DNA of 64,000 bases from an uncultured Acidobacteriaceae bacterium (GTDB taxonomy: Bacteria > Acidobacteriota > Terriglobia > Terriglobales > Acidobacteriaceae), in assembly GCA_903904755.1 (NCBI GenBank), contig CAIVDV010000009.1, positions 248,001 through 312,000 of the forward strand. The letters run 5' to 3'. Positions 26,783 to 36,160 of this stretch are shown one piece after another; position 1 is the stretch's first letter, and each line of letters opens with the position of its first letter. The notes beneath the pieces were generated by a model that ran no database searches, was not told the DNA's origin, and was given only the letters and a program-made list of their open reading frames with translations. The translations under genes and the position numbers were made by a program.

Positions 26783-28714
26783 CTATGCCCGCAGCACCGT
26801 CAGCACGGTAATGTCGTCGTCCTGGCCCCAGGCCTGTGCCGTGGCGGCAATCTTTTCGGCGGATTGCGTGCTGAGTTCGGCGGTGCGGTCGAAGCCGAAG
26901 AGTTCCTTCGTAGCGGGGTCAGTCGCTTCGAGCACTCCGTCCGTGAGGAGTGTAAGCCTGTCGCCCGACACCAATGTTACACGTGTCTGCGAATACTCCG
27001 CAGAAGGATTGAGCCCAAGCGGCAGACTGCTATCCAGGCCGACCTCGCAGCCATCCAGGTAAGGCGGAATATGCCCCGCGTTGGCAAAGCTGACTGCGCC
27101 GTCTCTTCCAACACGCAAACACAGGCACGTAATAAAGCCGCCGTTCCGCGCACCCACGATCTGCCGGTTGAGCCGGGTCAGCAACTCATTGGGACTCAGA
27201 TCTTCCGCGGCGAGCGTGCGCAGAGCCCCGATGGCGAGTGCGCCGGTCATCGCCGCCTTCAGTCCTTTCCCGCTCACGTCCCCTACGGCAATCAGCGTCG
27301 AGCCATCCGCGAGCGGCAGCACCTGGTAAAAGTCCCCCCCAACCTCGGCGGCCGGAAGATAGGCGGCCTCGATTTCAAACCCTGCCACTCGCGGAATCGA
27401 AGCTGGCACCAATTGCTGCTGAACCTCACGTGCAGCTTCCATTTCGCCGGCCAGTTGGGCTCGCACTTCGGCAGTCTTGCGCTGGTCGCGGAATAAAATC
27501 ACCAGCAGCACGACGACGGCACCCATCGTCAGAAAAGCGCGCATCTCCAGGATGAGAGGCAACCATGCGTCATCGATGGATGCGGCAAAGCGCACGGAAA
27601 GATTCCGGCTCAACAGGAGGGCGATATAGATTTCGTTGACAACACTCCAAACCATCAGGACTGTAGCGGCATAGCGCATGGACCCAGAGATTCGCCGCCA
27701 CGGCCAGAAGGCCGTGAAGGGCGATAGATACAGCACAACCCATATCAGATTCACGAGGAGGACGATAAAACTCCCCACCGGAATGAGGCGCATATTCAAC
27801 GAGGCGGAAAGCAGCGATCTGCTGGCTTCCTCCAGAGCCAAGGTCACCAAAAGGCCGATGGCGATGCGATAAAACCTTGGTAACGGCTTGCGAACCAACG
27901 CGCAGCCCACCAGCACGAGAGAGGGAAAGATCGTGAGAAGAAGACCGTCCAGAAGTTGATACTGGACAATGGAGACGGGAAAAAACGAGGCTTCCGCCTG
28001 TTCCAGCAGCCGTCTCATCGCCAGCGCCCAGCAATGGACTGCGAGGAAGAGGAATGCCAGCCGGGAGCGGTCGTTGAGATACAGGCCGAAGAGCATGAAT
28101 CCGGCCACACCGACGACGCCGAAGGCGATGGTGACCGGCGTGGTGCGTAAGCCCTGCGCGAGTGCCCAACTGTCGCGACGCGCCTCCAGCCAGCCCTCTT
28201 CTCCCACGGCCAATTCGGCGTCCCTGCCTGCATTGCGCAGCCCAACCAGGTTGAACTGCCAACGGAGCGGTGCGCGTAACAGCAGGTGCAGCGCAATCGT
28301 TGATTCTGCCTTGGCTGGCACGGGAAGCGGCAGCGGGAAGGTTCGGACGGAATCTGCGGTGAAGTTGCCACTCCGCATATCTCCAAAACCACCAATCAAC
28401 CGGCCGTTGTAGAAAAGCTCATAGGCCGCACGCAGCGATGCCTGCACCGCTGGGTGAGCGGATTCACGGAAAGCGGCAGAATCGACATGGCACCGGATCC
28501 ACAGGCGCGGTTCAGCGGGATTCAGCTTCCATGCTGTGAAGGGCTTCCACTCCGACTCATCCAGATCGGGCGCAGCCCAACGCGGCACGCCGCCGACCGC
28601 GTCTCCAGCATCCTCTCCCGCATGCCACACGCAACTCTCCGGCGTAATGGTCACAATCGACTGGCCAAACCCAGGTAACGGCGCAAGCAGTAGCAGCAAC
28701 AACAATCTACGCAA
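26783..28714 (-). CDS. PP2C-family (SpoIIE/RsbU-type) phosphatase with extracytoplasmic and membrane sensor domains
   Basis: The 643-residue protein has a signal peptide and a periplasmic jelly-roll-like domain (about 25-175, including RLWIRCHVD and YELFYNGRLIGGFG). About seven transmembrane helices follow (190-400), then a short coiled linker (EMEAAREVQQQLVP) and a SpoIIE phosphatase domain. Metal-binding aspartates lie in GGDFYQVLP and VGDVSGKG, and the end is GQDDDITVLTV. The layout is that of 7TMR-DISM-like receptors coupled to a phosphatase. Targets are usually anti-sigma antagonists, but none is encoded nearby. It is the third gene of a three-phosphatase operon and overlaps the preceding gene by 8 bases. 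Confidence 0.88.
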   Translation of the reverse strand: MRRLLLLLLLAPLPGFGQSIVTITPESCVWHAGEDAGDAVGGVPRWAAPDLDESEWKPFTAWKLNPAEPRLWIRCHVDSAAFRESAHPAVQASLRAAYELFYNGRLIGGFGDMRSGNFTADSVRTFPLPLPVPAKAESTIALHLLLRAPLRWQFNLVGLRNAGRDAELAVGEEGWLEARRDSWALAQGLRTTPVTIAFGVVGVAGFMLFGLYLNDRSRLAFLFLAVHCWALAMRRLLEQAEASFFPVSIVQYQLLDGLLLTIFPSLVLVGCALVRKPLPRFYRIAIGLLVTLALEEASRSLLSASLNMRLIPVGSFIVLLVNLIWVVLYLSPFTAFWPWRRISGSMRYAATVLMVWSVVNEIYIALLLSRNLSVRFAASIDDAWLPLILEMRAFLTMGAVVVLLVILFRDQRKTAEVRAQLAGEMEAAREVQQQLVPASIPRVAGFEIEAAYLPAAEVGGDFYQVLPLADGSTLIAVGDVSGKGLKAAMTGALAIGALRTLAAEDLSPNELLTRLNRQIVGARNGGFITCLCLRVGRDGAVSFANAGHIPPYLDGCEVGLDSSLPLGLNPSAEYSQTRVTLVSGDRLTLLTDGVLEATDPATKELFGFDRTAELSTQSAEKIAATAQAWGQDDDITVLTVLRA

Positions 28715-30083
28715 GCATACCCTCCCCTCCGAACCTTACCGTCAACACCGTGATATCGTCATCCTGGCCAAAACCCTGTGCCGCGCCGGCAATCGCTTCC
28801 GCACTCTCCCCGGCGCAAGCTGCGGTCCGCTCAAAGCCGAATAGCTCTCCACCTGCCCTTCGCGCTTCCACCACGCCATCGGTCATCAGGGTGAGTTGGT
28901 CGCCTGGGCCAAGCTGGACCGATGACTCCCGGTACTCGGCTTCCGCAACCAGGCCGAGCGGCAGGCCATTGTCGCAGCTCAACTCCTGGCCATTGCGATA
29001 CGGGGAAAGGTGGCCGGCGTTGGCGAACGTGATTGCGCCGCCAGAGGCGATGTGCAGAATCAGGCAGGTTGTGAAGCCGCCACGGCTGCGACCCTGAACG
29101 CTCTGGTTGAGCCCTGCCATCAGACTCGCTGGACTGGCTGTGGTCCGTGCCAAAGCATGCAGCGCACCCACCAGCAGGCTCACCAGCATCGCCGCCGGCA
29201 TTCCCTTGCCGCTCACATCGCCGATGGCAATAACTGTCCCTCCGCCTGCCAGGGGGAGAATCTGGAAAAAGTCTCCGCCAACCTCACCAAACGGCCGGTA
29301 GACCGCCTCAATCTCAAACCCCGACACCGCCGGAATCTCCTCCGGCACCAGCACCTGCTGCACCACACGGGCCGACTCCATCTCCGCCGCAAGCCGGTGC
29401 TTTTCCTCCCGGTCCCGCATCAGCGCCCGCGCAAACCCAATCAGCGTCGTCGCACCCAGAATCGTCAAGGTCAGCGCGGTCAGGCGAACCCGCCAGCCCG
29501 CTACCACCAGGAAGTTGGACTGGCCGGTAAACCGCTCCACGGTGGGGAAGATGGTCAGCCGAATCAGGAAATGCAGGCACAGCGCTCCCGCAATCATCCG
29601 CTCCACGCGGCCGCCCCGCCGGAATCCCTGGTAAATGAATACCCCCAAAGGTATCTCCGACACCGCGCCCAGGTCCCTCAACCCATGCATCGACGGCACC
29701 CACGCACCCACCAGCACCAGAAAATACGCCGGCCAGAAGATCCGCGTCCAACGCGGATGCTCAATCTTCAGCGCCTGCCCGGCCACCTCCACAATCACGC
29801 CCACCGCCACCGCACGCAGCGTCCAGTCGATGGGGTCCGCCCCGGCAAACTCCATGAACTGCTCAAGGCCAAGCAGCACATAAAAGAAACTCAGAATCCG
29901 AAAGACCTTGAAGTCTCGGGCAATCAACCACAGGGAAAGAAAAGCAATTGCCAGCGCAAGTTCCAGCGAACCCAATACCAGGTCAGGACTCTGATGCAAC
30001 CGGTCCGCCATCGCAATCGGTGTCACCAACGGATTCAGTTGGAACGGCAGCCCCGCCCAGGCCCCCGCCAACCCCGCCATCAT
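28707..30083 (-). CDS. Membrane PP2C-family (SpoIIE-type) phosphatase
   Basis: The 458-residue protein lacks the large periplasmic domain of its two neighbours. It has about six transmembrane helices in residues 1-215, the same linker motif (EMESARVVQQVLVPEEIP) and a SpoIIE domain. The domain has GGDFFQILP, IGDVSGKGMPAAM and the C-terminal GQDDDITVLTV. All metal-binding Asp positions visible in the paralogues are kept. It overlaps both neighbours (4 bases upstream, 8 downstream), so the three are cotranscribed and probably translationally coupled. The signal it senses is presumably membrane-embedded or intracellular. Confidence 0.88.
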   Translation of the reverse strand: MMAGLAGAWAGLPFQLNPLVTPIAMADRLHQSPDLVLGSLELALAIAFLSLWLIARDFKVFRILSFFYVLLGLEQFMEFAGADPIDWTLRAVAVGVIVEVAGQALKIEHPRWTRIFWPAYFLVLVGAWVPSMHGLRDLGAVSEIPLGVFIYQGFRRGGRVERMIAGALCLHFLIRLTIFPTVERFTGQSNFLVVAGWRVRLTALTLTILGATTLIGFARALMRDREEKHRLAAEMESARVVQQVLVPEEIPAVSGFEIEAVYRPFGEVGGDFFQILPLAGGGTVIAIGDVSGKGMPAAMLVSLLVGALHALARTTASPASLMAGLNQSVQGRSRGGFTTCLILHIASGGAITFANAGHLSPYRNGQELSCDNGLPLGLVAEAEYRESSVQLGPGDQLTLMTDGVVEARRAGGELFGFERTAACAGESAEAIAGAAQGFGQDDDITVLTVRFGGEGMLA

Positions 30084-32110
30084 GCAGTCACCACCCTTTG
30101 CACTGTCAGCACGGTAATGTCATCGTCCTGGCCGAATTCGACCGCGGCGTTCATCGCCGCCTGCGCATCCGGCTTGGCGGCAAACAGAGCCAGTACCCGC
30201 GCAAAGCCATACAGCTCACCCTGCTCGTTGCGCGCCTCCAGCAGCCCATCGGTAAACACCGCCAGCCGGTCCCGAGCTTCCAGCCGGAACGGAATCGACT
30301 CGTAGACAACACCGGCCGCCAACCCCAGCGGCAGGCTGCCCGGGATCTCCAGTTCTCGGGAATTCACATACGGCGGCAGATGCCCGGCACTGGCCAGCGT
30401 GCACGCCCCCTCCGCGCTCAGCCGCAGCGCCAAGGCTGTTGCAAAGCCACCCTGCAGGCGGCCAACGAGGCGGTCATTGATCTCTGCCAGCAGCTTCCCT
30501 GGATCCGCAATCAACGGTGCCAGCGCCCGCGCCATACCCACAATCAAAGAAACCGCCATCGCCGCCTTCAGCCCCTTGCCACTCACGTCCCCCAGCACAA
30601 TCAGGGTTTCGCCTCCTCCCACCGGAATCACCTGGAAAAAATCTCCGCCCACCTCCAGCGCCGGCTTGTAGGCGCTGGTCAGCGCATACCCCGGCGTCTC
30701 CGGCTGGTCTTCTGGAATCAGCACCTGCTGCAGCTCCCGCGCATTTTGAAACTCCTGCTCCAGTTCCCCCTGCCGCCGCCGGTTCTCAATGCCGGCTCGG
30801 ATAACGGCATACACAATCGAGAGAAACATGAGTGTGCGCAGAATCAGCCGCATACCGATGGGGCTGCCAAAGAACGTCAGGAAGGGAGCATCCATCCGGT
30901 CGCTGATGGTCCAGTGGGTAAACCGCGTACCTTGCGCAAAGAGATTCAGCAGGAAGTAGAAAAGGCTGTTCAGGAAAGCCAGTGTGGCCACCACCCAACG
31001 GGTGGAGTCCAGCCGCTTACCCAGCACAAAGGCCGCAATCACGATGACCACCACACCCAGTTGCGGGGGCATGTAGATTGCCGTCAGGATTGCGTCCCCA
31101 ACCTCATAGGCCCGGGCGCTGAGCAATGCAGGAAACATCGGGACCAGCAGAGCGTCAATCAGGTTGGCCGTGAAGACAACGACGGCCAGAATTCGAATGT
31201 ATCGCGCCAGTCGCGCAGAATCTTCCATGCGAAGCAACCACAGCAACAGGAACCAGAGAGCCACCTCGCGGGTTCCGGTCACCACCAGCCGGCCCACCTC
31301 GGCCACGGCGTACGACAGTTGCAGACGGAGGAACACCAGCGGAGTCTCCATCGTGACCGCCAGCGAGTACACGCCGGTCCAGAACAGCAGCCTTTGGGAC
31401 CTGTCGCGCAACCAGACAAAGAAGCTGAACAGCGCCACCAGGCAATACAGCGACGTCAGGGCAAAACGGAACTGGATGCCTCGCAGCCAGTGAAAATCGA
31501 GCGCACCCTTGACCGCCGCAATCGCCTCGGGGCTGCCGATGCGCGGAACACCCTCGAAGCCGCCTGCCGTTCCGTCGTCGTTGGAGCCCCACGGGAACTT
31601 GTAAACCCGCACGGCCAGTACCCCGGAGCGAGCCGGCCCCAGCGAGTAAATCTGCTCCGGCACACCCTTGTACGTCACCAGGTGCGGCGGCATCGTCCCC
31701 AATTGGCCCACCAGCCGGCCATTCCAGTAAATCTCGTAAGTGTCGTCGATGGCGGGCACCAGCAGCGAAACATCCTGGGCAGAAGCCGAGGCGGTCTCCA
31801 GAGAGAGATGCTTTCGGTACCAACCGTAGCCAATGGTGTTGGCATGCCCCTGCACGCCCCACGGCCTGTCGGCAGTCAGTTGCTCCCAGCCATTGTGCCC
31901 GGTGGCATCCTCAAGACCGGGTTGCGCCCAGCCCGCATCATCCCCCAGGTGGAACTGCCACGGCCCATCCAGCGCAATCGTCCCCCTGCCCAGGCCATCA
32001 GCCGCCAGCACGGGCGCAGCGCCTTCGCGCAGCGGCTCAGCCTTTGCTGCAGCGGCAAAGGCGAGCACCAAAACGAACAGCGCGAGGGGGAAGCGCACGC
32101 GGCGAAACAT
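30080..32110 (-). CDS. PP2C-family (SpoIIE-type) phosphatase with periplasmic jelly-roll and membrane sensor
   Basis: This first gene of the phosphatase operon encodes 676 residues. A signal peptide (to about residue 23) precedes a periplasmic domain resembling the sugar-binding jelly roll of family 2 glycosidases and DISM receptors (IALDGPWQFHLG, YGWYRKHLSL, YEIYWNGRLVGQLG). About seven transmembrane helices follow (roughly 200-415), then a coiled linker. The SpoIIE phosphatase domain has GGDFFQVIP, LGDVSGKGLKAAM and GQDDDITVLTV. It probably dephosphorylates a protein partner in response to a periplasmic ligand. Its stop overlaps the next start by 4 bases (ATGA type). Confidence 0.88.
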   Translation of the reverse strand: MFRRVRFPLALFVLVLAFAAAAKAEPLREGAAPVLAADGLGRGTIALDGPWQFHLGDDAGWAQPGLEDATGHNGWEQLTADRPWGVQGHANTIGYGWYRKHLSLETASASAQDVSLLVPAIDDTYEIYWNGRLVGQLGTMPPHLVTYKGVPEQIYSLGPARSGVLAVRVYKFPWGSNDDGTAGGFEGVPRIGSPEAIAAVKGALDFHWLRGIQFRFALTSLYCLVALFSFFVWLRDRSQRLLFWTGVYSLAVTMETPLVFLRLQLSYAVAEVGRLVVTGTREVALWFLLLWLLRMEDSARLARYIRILAVVVFTANLIDALLVPMFPALLSARAYEVGDAILTAIYMPPQLGVVVIVIAAFVLGKRLDSTRWVVATLAFLNSLFYFLLNLFAQGTRFTHWTISDRMDAPFLTFFGSPIGMRLILRTLMFLSIVYAVIRAGIENRRRQGELEQEFQNARELQQVLIPEDQPETPGYALTSAYKPALEVGGDFFQVIPVGGGETLIVLGDVSGKGLKAAMAVSLIVGMARALAPLIADPGKLLAEINDRLVGRLQGGFATALALRLSAEGACTLASAGHLPPYVNSRELEIPGSLPLGLAAGVVYESIPFRLEARDRLAVFTDGLLEARNEQGELYGFARVLALFAAKPDAQAAMNAAVEFGQDDDITVLTVQRVVTA

Positions 32111-32182
32111 GGCACAAGCATACGCGGGAGTGCGCCACCGCAGTCCAGCATTTTCCGCGCGCGGCCAGTCTGAAATCGTCGC

Positions 32183-32923
32183 TTATTCGCTGGCCACAAT
32201 CTTCCGCCCATGCCGGTCCTGCAGCAGCCGGCTGTTTACCTTGTACAGCGCCGCAAAGGCCCGCCGCTGGTCGCGGGAGATATCCACCATCTGCTGCATC
32301 ACAAACCAACGCACACCCTCGGTGCAGGGCGGGGCGGTCAGCGAGCCGTCATAGGCCCAGTAGCCGCGGTCAACCGGCAGCAGCGCGCCGGGATTCAGGA
32401 ACTGGGTCATCTTGTCCGTTGCGCCCGCAGTCTTCGGCAGGTGCTCCCACAGCCCCGCCAGCAGCACATTGGCAATGGTCGTCTCGTTGAGCCGGACGGC
32501 GATAATCGCCACCTTGCCGTCGGCGCTCTTGTGCACAAACTGCACGCTCATGTCGCTCAGCTTGCCGTTCACCGGCTCCTCGCCCGGATGGTGAAAGTGG
32601 AACTCCACCAGGTCGTAGCGGGTGCCGTCGGCAATGATGTAGCTGCCCGGCTTGGGCTGCACCTCCACCGTGTGCCCCGTGTTCACCAGCGTCATGCTGC
32701 TCGAAATATAGTGGAACTCAATCGGCTTGGCATCGGAGCTGAGCCTTGCACCCTTGATGTCGATGGGCGACTGCTGCTTGCCCTCGCTGCATGCCCGCCA
32801 CGACGGGTCAAGGTGCGCCCAGTTGAGCGGCCCCTGCTTCCCCTCGTAACTCCAATCCTTCTGCTGGGCCGCCGCCGGCACGGTGGCACACACCGCCAGC
32901 AAGGCTATCGCAATTCCGCGCAT
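32183..32923 (-). CDS. Alpha-class carbonic anhydrase-like protein, periplasmic, third zinc ligand replaced
   Basis: The start at 32923 (GGAGGG upstream) gives 246 residues with a signal peptide cleaved near AAAQ (19-20). Alpha-CA features are clear: QSPIDI at 51-56, EFHFHHPGEE with zinc ligands His109 and His111, and LTAPPCTEGVRW at the C-terminus. The third zinc ligand is normally the first His of an HLVH-type motif. Here the aligned segment reads VQFVH, with Gln128 (codon CAG at 32540-32542) in its place. The usual Glu two residues before it is also absent. The protein may be catalytically weak or bind metal differently. It would hydrate CO2 in the periplasm if active. Confidence 0.85.
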   Translation of the reverse strand: MRGIAIALLAVCATVPAAAQQKDWSYEGKQGPLNWAHLDPSWRACSEGKQQSPIDIKGARLSSDAKPIEFHYISSSMTLVNTGHTVEVQPKPGSYIIADGTRYDLVEFHFHHPGEEPVNGKLSDMSVQFVHKSADGKVAIIAVRLNETTIANVLLAGLWEHLPKTAGATDKMTQFLNPGALLPVDRGYWAYDGSLTAPPCTEGVRWFVMQQMVDISRDQRRAFAALYKVNSRLLQDRHGRKIVASE

Positions 32924-33130
32924 CACTCGTCCCTCCATCCTTACGCAAGGATTCTACGGGATAGACGCAGCTTTGCGTGAGCCCGCTCTGCAACCATAGG
33001 CCCGCCAATCCAGAGATCCCCCAATCCTGCGCAGCCGACTTGTACATTCGGGAATTTCTGCTTTCCCATTGCTTGCTTCCTCGATATACTCGCTTTCCTG
33101 TCTCACACCCACTTCCCCTGCGAGGCGAAA

Positions 33131-34303
33131 ATGTCATCTCCCCAGATAGTCAACCCGCTACGGAAAGCCGCAGAAGACACCCTTACGGCGTACGGTCTTT
33201 CCGTCAATGCGTCGTTCGTCGACAAACTCATCCTGATGGACCTTGAGGTGCTGGTGCTGGCCATCAAGCTGGCGCCAGTCTGGAAAAACATCCTGGTCCC
33301 AGGCAAAAATCCGAAAGTCGTCCTCGATTTCGTCCAGTTCCTCGCCGCTGCCGGAAAGCGGTTTGCGCTGGTCCTGGATCAGTTGGCAGACATCAACAAG
33401 GTTCTGTGGGAACCTGTTGACCAGGGACACAACGGCAGATTCAAGGACCCTGTCCGCACGCTGAATCTGGCCCTGACCGATCAACAGCTCGTCGGCTTTA
33501 TCGGAGCTCTGGCCAAGCTCGAAGCCACCAAGCTGGTCCACCTCAAGAAATTCCTCACCATCCGTGGGAAAGAACCCATCGTGACGCTGCTGGAGACCTA
33601 TTACCTGAAGGTCTCGGCCCTGGTGCAGGACCACGGCAACCTCGCCTTTGAAGCAATCGCGTTGACCATCGACCAGAACGGCTACACCGACTACATCAAC
33701 GAGACCACCATCTGCGGCCTCGCCCTCATGTCGCGGTTCAAACTCAAAGCTGACTTCAAGGGCGTCCCGGCCTGGGGGCCCGGAGACCACGGCGACCCGG
33801 TTTCAAATCTCGATGGGCACTTCAACAAGCACGTCATGGGCATCAACAATTTGCCTCTGCTGAAGGCCTGGGAAATGGGCGAATGGTGGAGAACCCTGGG
33901 GCTGAAACTCTCCTGGGACGAGTACGCCGGCAACTGCCTGGCGCTGAAGCCGGCTGCAAAAGTGCTGTTCACTGAAGCGAACTCGCTGCCCGTCCTCAAC
34001 TTCGTCAAGTTTGCCGAGTTGGACCCCATCACCGGCGACATCAAGTTCCAGCAACTGCTGCAAGCCAAAATGAAGAAGGCGTATCTCGACTTCACCCTGG
34101 CCCAAAGCGCCAACATTACCGAAATCCGCATCCATGGCAACGAGAAGAGAGTCTTCCTCAGCGGATGCATCCTTGCCACAAATCTATTCATCATCGCGCG
34201 GTTTGAGGGTGCGGACTTCGGCATCTCCTCTGCCTACTTCGTGCCTGCGGACAAAATCAAGGAAAAGCTGGACGATCGTCTCGCCTTCTGGGTCCTGAAG
34301 TAG
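33131..34303 (+). CDS. Unrecognised 390-residue protein
   Basis: No family is recognised. Residues 1 to about 200 look mostly helical. A Gly/Asp-rich turn (WGPGDHGDPVSNLDG, 215-229) leads into HFNKH at 230-234. A predicted mixed alpha/beta C-terminal region follows, with LDPITGDIKF (297-306) and ARFEGADFGISSAYF (356-370). The H-x-x-K-H followed by a W/Y-rich helix and a strand-rich end is loosely reminiscent of BECR-type RNase toxin modules. This is a weak resemblance only. There is no signal peptide or membrane segment. Codon use matches the neighbours. It is divergent from the carbonic anhydrase gene and monocistronic. Confidence 0.75.
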   Translation: MSSPQIVNPLRKAAEDTLTAYGLSVNASFVDKLILMDLEVLVLAIKLAPVWKNILVPGKNPKVVLDFVQFLAAAGKRFALVLDQLADINKVLWEPVDQGHNGRFKDPVRTLNLALTDQQLVGFIGALAKLEATKLVHLKKFLTIRGKEPIVTLLETYYLKVSALVQDHGNLAFEAIALTIDQNGYTDYINETTICGLALMSRFKLKADFKGVPAWGPGDHGDPVSNLDGHFNKHVMGINNLPLLKAWEMGEWWRTLGLKLSWDEYAGNCLALKPAAKVLFTEANSLPVLNFVKFAELDPITGDIKFQQLLQAKMKKAYLDFTLAQSANITEIRIHGNEKRVFLSGCILATNLFIIARFEGADFGISSAYFVPADKIKEKLDDRLAFWVLK

Positions 34304-34458
34304 TCTCTGCAGGCCAACCCGTCCGGCGCACGCCCGGCGCGCCCTTTCTGCCCTAGCCCCCTGAGACCCTGGCCCATGGGCCGACCCCTGTGACCGCCGT
34401 AACAGAACTCCGGCTGCAATCGCCGTACACTCGTTGCCGTTTTGTGGGAGGTACCCCT

Positions 34459-34773
34459 ATGAACACCCAATGCCTCAAATGCCACTCCACCCTCACAGCA
34501 GCCTGGCACTTCTGCCCAATCTGCGGGGAAAAGATGGCCGCGCCCGTCGAGGAGCCGGTCCTCCACCACGACCCTGAGCCAGCCCCCGTCGGCGAATCCT
34601 TCGGCGGCCTCGCCGTTGCCGTCGTCACCATCCCCCTGCTGCTCGTCGTCGGCACACTGCTCACCATCACCGGCATCGGCGCGGTCATCGGCATCCCCAT
34701 GATTCTTGCGGCGATTGTTGCGCCCCTGGCCGGCCCGGTGCTGGGCATGAACAAGGTCCACCCCATCCGCTAG
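34459..34773 (+). CDS. Small zinc-ribbon membrane protein
   Basis: The ATG at 34459, with GGGAGGT about 9 bases upstream, gives 104 residues. The N-terminus is a zinc ribbon (CLKC at 5-8 and CPIC at 19-22). An acidic/proline linker and two adjoining hydrophobic segments follow (about 48-70 and 74-92), probably a membrane hairpin. No function can be assigned. Zinc-ribbon-plus-membrane proteins of this size are common. It lies convergent to metK and close to the metK terminator. Confidence 0.7.
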   Translation: MNTQCLKCHSTLTAAWHFCPICGEKMAAPVEEPVLHHDPEPAPVGESFGGLAVAVVTIPLLLVVGTLLTITGIGAVIGIPMILAAIVAPLAGPVLGMNKVHPIR

Positions 34774-34795
34774 CCCTGCCTGCTGCCAAAGCAAA

Positions 34796-34819
34796 AGCCC
34801 CCGCCGGTTGGCAGGGGCT
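34796..34819 (-). terminator. Rho-independent terminator after metK
   Basis: On the minus strand AGCCCCTGCC pairs with GGCGGGGGCT around an AACC loop (one G-T pair), followed by TTTTGCTTTG. It lies 24 bases after the metK stop. Confidence 0.8.
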
Positions 34820-34843
34820 CGTGTACTTTCTTGCGGTTCGTGC

Positions 34844-36007
34844 TTACTTCGCGGCAGCCACCAGCCCGGCCTGCTCGGCAAGCGTTGCGGCCTTGTCGGT
34901 AACTTCCCAGGTAAAGCCCTCTTCGTTGCGGCCAAAGTGGCCGTACGCAGCGGTCTTCTGGTAGATGGGCCGGCGAAGGTTCAGGCTCTCGATAATGCCC
35001 TTCGGCGTCAGCTCAAAGTTCTTCCGAACCAGCTCCGTCAGCTTGCTGCTGCCAATCTTGCCGGTGCCAAAGGTCTCCACCAGCACGCTCACCGGGTCAG
35101 CCACACCAATCGCATACGCCAGTTGCACTTCCGCCTTGTCCGCCAGCCCTGCCGCCACAATGTTCTTGGCGATGTACCGGGCCATGTACGCTGCCGAGCG
35201 GTCAACCTTTGTCGGATCCTTGCCGCTGAAGGCGCCGCCGCCGTGACGGCCCGCGCCACCGTAGGTATCCACGATGATCTTGCGGCCGGTCAGGCCGGTA
35301 TCGCCCATCGGCCCGCCGATAACAAACAGCCCGGTCGGGTTGATGTGGTACTTGGTGTTCTCGTCCAGCAGCTCGGCCGGCAGCACCGCCTGAATCACAT
35401 GCTTCAGAATGTCCGCGCGCAGCTCTTCGGTCGGGATGCTCTCCGAGTGCTGCGAGCTGATGACCACCGCGTCAATGCGCACCGGCTTGCCGTTCTCGTC
35501 GTACTCCACCGAAACCTGGCTCTTGCCATCCGGCCGCAGATAGCTCAGCTTGCCGCTCTTGCGCACTTCGGTCAGACGACGGGTCAGCTTGTGGGCCAGC
35601 GAAATCGCCAGCGGCATCAGCTCAGGCGTCTCGTTGGTGGCATAGCCAAACATCATGCCCTGGTCGCCCGCGCCGCCCGTATCCACGCCCTGGGCAATGT
35701 TCGGCGACTGGCGGTTGATTGTCGAAATCACCGCGCAGGTATTCGAATCAAAGCCATACAGCGCGTTGTCGTAGCCAATCGAGGCCACCACGCCCCGCAC
35801 CAGCGACTGGAAGTCGACATATGCCTTGGTGGTGATTTCGCCGGCAATCACGACCAGCCCGGTGGCCGTCAGTGTCTCGGCAGCTACGCGGCTGTAAGGA
35901 TCCTGCGCCAGGCAGGCATCCAGAATCGCGTCGGAAATCTGGTCGGCAATCTTGTCGGGATGACCCTCTGTAACAGATTCAGAGGTAAAGAGAAAACGAT
36001 CGCTCAA
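34844..36007 (-). CDS. metK: S-adenosylmethionine synthetase
   Basis: The enzyme makes S-adenosylmethionine from methionine and ATP in the cytosol. Diagnostic segments are [17 protein letters not shown] near the N-terminus, [15 protein letters not shown], and [11 protein letters not shown] with [16 protein letters not shown]. From the TTG at 36007 the protein has 387 residues, the usual size. GGAGGAG lies 8 bases upstream and no in-frame ATG is available between there and the first conserved motif, so a TTG start is the best choice. It is monocistronic, preceded by a probable promoter and a structured leader. Confidence 0.96.
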   Translation of the reverse strand: MSDRFLFTSESVTEGHPDKIADQISDAILDACLAQDPYSRVAAETLTATGLVVIAGEITTKAYVDFQSLVRGVVASIGYDNALYGFDSNTCAVISTINRQSPNIAQGVDTGGAGDQGMMFGYATNETPELMPLAISLAHKLTRRLTEVRKSGKLSYLRPDGKSQVSVEYDENGKPVRIDAVVISSQHSESIPTEELRADILKHVIQAVLPAELLDENTKYHINPTGLFVIGGPMGDTGLTGRKIIVDTYGGAGRHGGGAFSGKDPTKVDRSAAYMARYIAKNIVAAGLADKAEVQLAYAIGVADPVSVLVETFGTGKIGSSKLTELVRKNFELTPKGIIESLNLRRPIYQKTAAYGHFGRNEEGFTWEVTDKAATLAEQAGLVAAAK

Positions 36008-36124
36008 AGGTAAACTCCTCCGGTTGCGTCTGTGCCGGCTGACTCCGGAAAGCCCACACCGACCCCAGGGGACGTGCACGGACTCACAGCAGTACAGGCT
36101 CCGCCTCTGGCGCTGAACCTGCAT
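36008..36124 (-). promoter_or_regulatory. Structured 5' leader of metK, candidate riboregulator
   Basis: The expected metK leader of about 117 bases begins with a strong two-part hairpin. CAGGTTC (36115-36121) pairs with GAGCCTG (36095-36101), and an inner CGCC/GGCG pair (36109-36112 with 36102-36105) closes an AGA loop. Further GC-rich complementary segments follow before the ribosome-binding site. No known SAM riboswitch consensus was recognised by eye. Confidence 0.35.
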
Positions 36125-36130
36125 CTTTTC

Positions 36131-36160
36131 ATCTTAAAGGCCCGGCTTGACCTGCGGCAA
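36131..36160 (-). promoter_or_regulatory. Probable metK promoter
   Basis: TTGCCG (36155-36160) and TAAGAT (36131-36136) are spaced by 18 bases on the minus strand, a reasonable sigma-70-type match. A start near 36124 places the first leader hairpin at the 5' end of the transcript. Confidence 0.4.
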
